Assembly: GCA_012519125.1 (NCBI GenBank)
Contig: JAAYQY010000286.1
Location: forward strand, 1-5,900
Direction of reading: 5' to 3'
From: Spirochaetales bacterium
Lineage (GTDB): Bacteria > Spirochaetota > Spirochaetia > Sphaerochaetales > Sphaerochaetaceae
DNA length: 5,900 nt
Positions 5,093-5,900 of the stretch are shown here, piece after piece. Both the position numbers and the translations under genes were made by a program. Numbering within the stretch: the stretch's first letter is position 1; every line of letters starts with the position of its first letter. The notes under the pieces are model-generated. The model was not told the origin of the DNA, made no database searches, and saw only the letters and a list, made by a program, of their open reading frames with translations.

Positions 5093-5524
5093 ATGGCAAA
5101 GGATCCCAAGGCAAGCCTGCAAAAGGTTGCCTCAAAACCGGTACTGCAACTGCTCATCGCCTTGCTGTTCATCAGCATGGGTATCATCGGCTTCACGTCG
5201 GGCCGCGGACTGGGCAACCAGATTTCGAGGGAACTGTCCAATATGTTCGGGGGCGACAGCGAACTGCTGTTGATTCTGATTTCCACCCTGGAATTGATCT
5301 GTGGGCTCTTCCTAGGCGCTCAGTTGATCACCAAGGCAATCCCAGAGAAGACCGTCAAGCTTGCTCTTACGTCCATCATCATCTTCTGGCTCGCCCTGAT
5401 CGTCATCCTTGATGTCCTTACCATTGACTTTGGCAGGATGAGCGGCAACGACTGGTTCACCTGGATTGAGCAGGTGGTGCTGCACCTGATCGTGCTGGCA
5501 AGCATCGTGCAGATACAGAAGTAA
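5093..5524 (+). CDS. Four-helix membrane protein of unknown function
   Basis: A 143-residue hydrophobic protein that I do not recognise. After a positively charged N-terminus (MAKDPKASLQKVASK) come four likely membrane helices at about residues 17-35, 58-79, 89-111 and 125-141. A polar loop rich in Gly, Arg and Asn (36-57) connects the first two. TM2 carries a Glu-Leu-Ile-Cys-Gly stretch (67-71), with a buried Glu and Cys. Asp107 and Asp112 lie at the end of TM3, and Asn119, Asp120 and Trp121 in the last loop. The small size and four-helix layout recall DoxX-like and other small membrane families, but no diagnostic motif is visible. It lies five bases before a nitroreductase gene and diverges from an FMN reductase, so a link to redox chemistry at the membrane is a reasonable but unproven inference. 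The coding call rests on the strong ribosome binding site, the continuous hydrophobic pattern and the promoter upstream. Confidence 0.85.
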   Translation: MAKDPKASLQKVASKPVLQLLIALLFISMGIIGFTSGRGLGNQISRELSNMFGGDSELLLILISTLELICGLFLGAQLITKAIPEKTVKLALTSIIIFWLALIVILDVLTIDFGRMSGNDWFTWIEQVVLHLIVLASIVQIQK

Positions 5525-5529
5525 ACGCT

Positions 5530-5900
5530 ATGGATTTCTACGACGTTGCAGAAAAGCGAAGAACTGTTCGTGATTTCGACCCACAAGCAACCATCGATGC
5601 TGAGACGATCCAAAGGATCATCTCAGCGGGTTTGCAAGCCCCATCCAATGACCACCTGCGCGATTGGCATTTCGTGGTCATTCGGGACAAGAGCGTCATC
5701 CTCAAGCTGATAGAGATCATTCCCAAAGGCATCTCAGACCAAGACATGGAAGCACTGCTGGAAGATTGGCATCTGAACGACCCGGTACAACAGGAGTGCT
5801 ATCGGAATGCGGTTCCCAAGCAGTACCGTATGTTCGCCGATGCAAGTTGTGTAGTGGTTCCACTCTTCAGGCAGAGAACGGACATCCTCCACCCAAAGGA
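5530..5900 (+). CDS. Nitroreductase-family flavoprotein, N-terminal part (3' end outside window)
   Basis: The frame opens at ATG 5530 and stays open to the right edge, giving 123 residues of an incomplete protein. The N-terminus MDFYDVAEKRRTVRDFDPQ has the Arg-Arg-[ST]-[VI]-Arg-x-F pattern that contacts FMN in nitroreductases, and AGLQAPSNDHLRDWHFVVI (residues about 34-52) is the family's second conserved block. The usual form of that block is APS..N.QPW.F; here Asn-Gln-Pro is replaced by His-Leu-Arg-Asp around the Trp. Family members are FMN-dependent homodimers that reduce nitro groups, quinones or similar acceptors with NAD(P)H. The start lies 5 bases after the membrane-protein stop, with only a weak AGAAG (5517-5521) as ribosome binding site, so translation is probably coupled. 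The stretch between about residues 60 and 100 (PKGISDQDMEALLEDWHLND and following) is less familiar. Substrate is unknown. Confidence 0.88.
   Translation, partial: MDFYDVAEKRRTVRDFDPQATIDAETIQRIISAGLQAPSNDHLRDWHFVVIRDKSVILKLIEIIPKGISDQDMEALLEDWHLNDPVQQECYRNAVPKQYRMFADASCVVVPLFRQRTDILHPK

Noticed and set aside
1..5900. Mobile element, CRISPR array, or toxin-antitoxin or defence cassette
   Set aside because: No transposase or integrase motif, regularly spaced repeats, terminal repeats or known toxin/antitoxin pair was seen. The macro-HTH and vWA pair could relate to stress biology but not to a recognised defence system.

Overview
The window is a compact piece of bacterial chromosome of moderate GC content. 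It holds nine protein genes: seven complete, one cut at the left edge and one cut at the right edge. I see no rRNA, tRNA, CRISPR array, insertion sequence or phage gene. Lineage cannot be fixed from this sequence alone. The relaxed lipobox (FGSC, with Gly-Ser before the Cys) and the overall gene style fit a Spirochaetota bacterium such as Sphaerochaeta, and anaerobic Firmicutes carry close relatives of the first three genes. This is a tentative guess.

Block 1 (1-1860, + strand) holds three genes in a row. The first is the tail of a small protein resembling the DUF7000 family. Fourteen bases later comes a 314-residue macro-domain protein with a C-terminal helix-turn-helix-like domain. A 190-residue stand-alone von Willebrand A (vWA) protein with an intact metal site follows. 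Macro domains bind ADP-ribose, and macro plus vWA neighbourhoods are known from bacterial stress and NAD/ADP-ribose gene clusters. The macro protein lacks the Asp and His normally found in its catalytic loop, so it may read or bind its ligand rather than hydrolyse it.

Block 2 (1938-4278, + strand) is a tightly coupled ABC importer operon: substrate-binding lipoprotein, ATPase and permease, whose genes overlap by 1 and 4 bases. It belongs to the nitrate/sulfonate/taurine/thiamine-precursor superfamily. The substrate is not readable from the sequence. A perfect 8-bp dyad sits on a possible promoter just before the operon and may be an operator. A GC-rich hairpin at 4288-4313 lies in the convergent gap after the operon.

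Block 3 (4346-5900) is a divergent redox block. An NAD(P)H-dependent FMN reductase lies on the - strand. On the + strand are a four-helix membrane protein of unknown function and, five bases later, the start of a nitroreductase-family flavoprotein that runs off the right edge. The gap between the two arms contains a recognisable promoter for each direction. A perfect 7-3-7 palindrome covers the -10 box of the reductase promoter, which suggests repression by a dimeric regulator not encoded here. No gene-free stretch exceeds 300 bases; the largest gap, 4925-5092, is the divergent control region.
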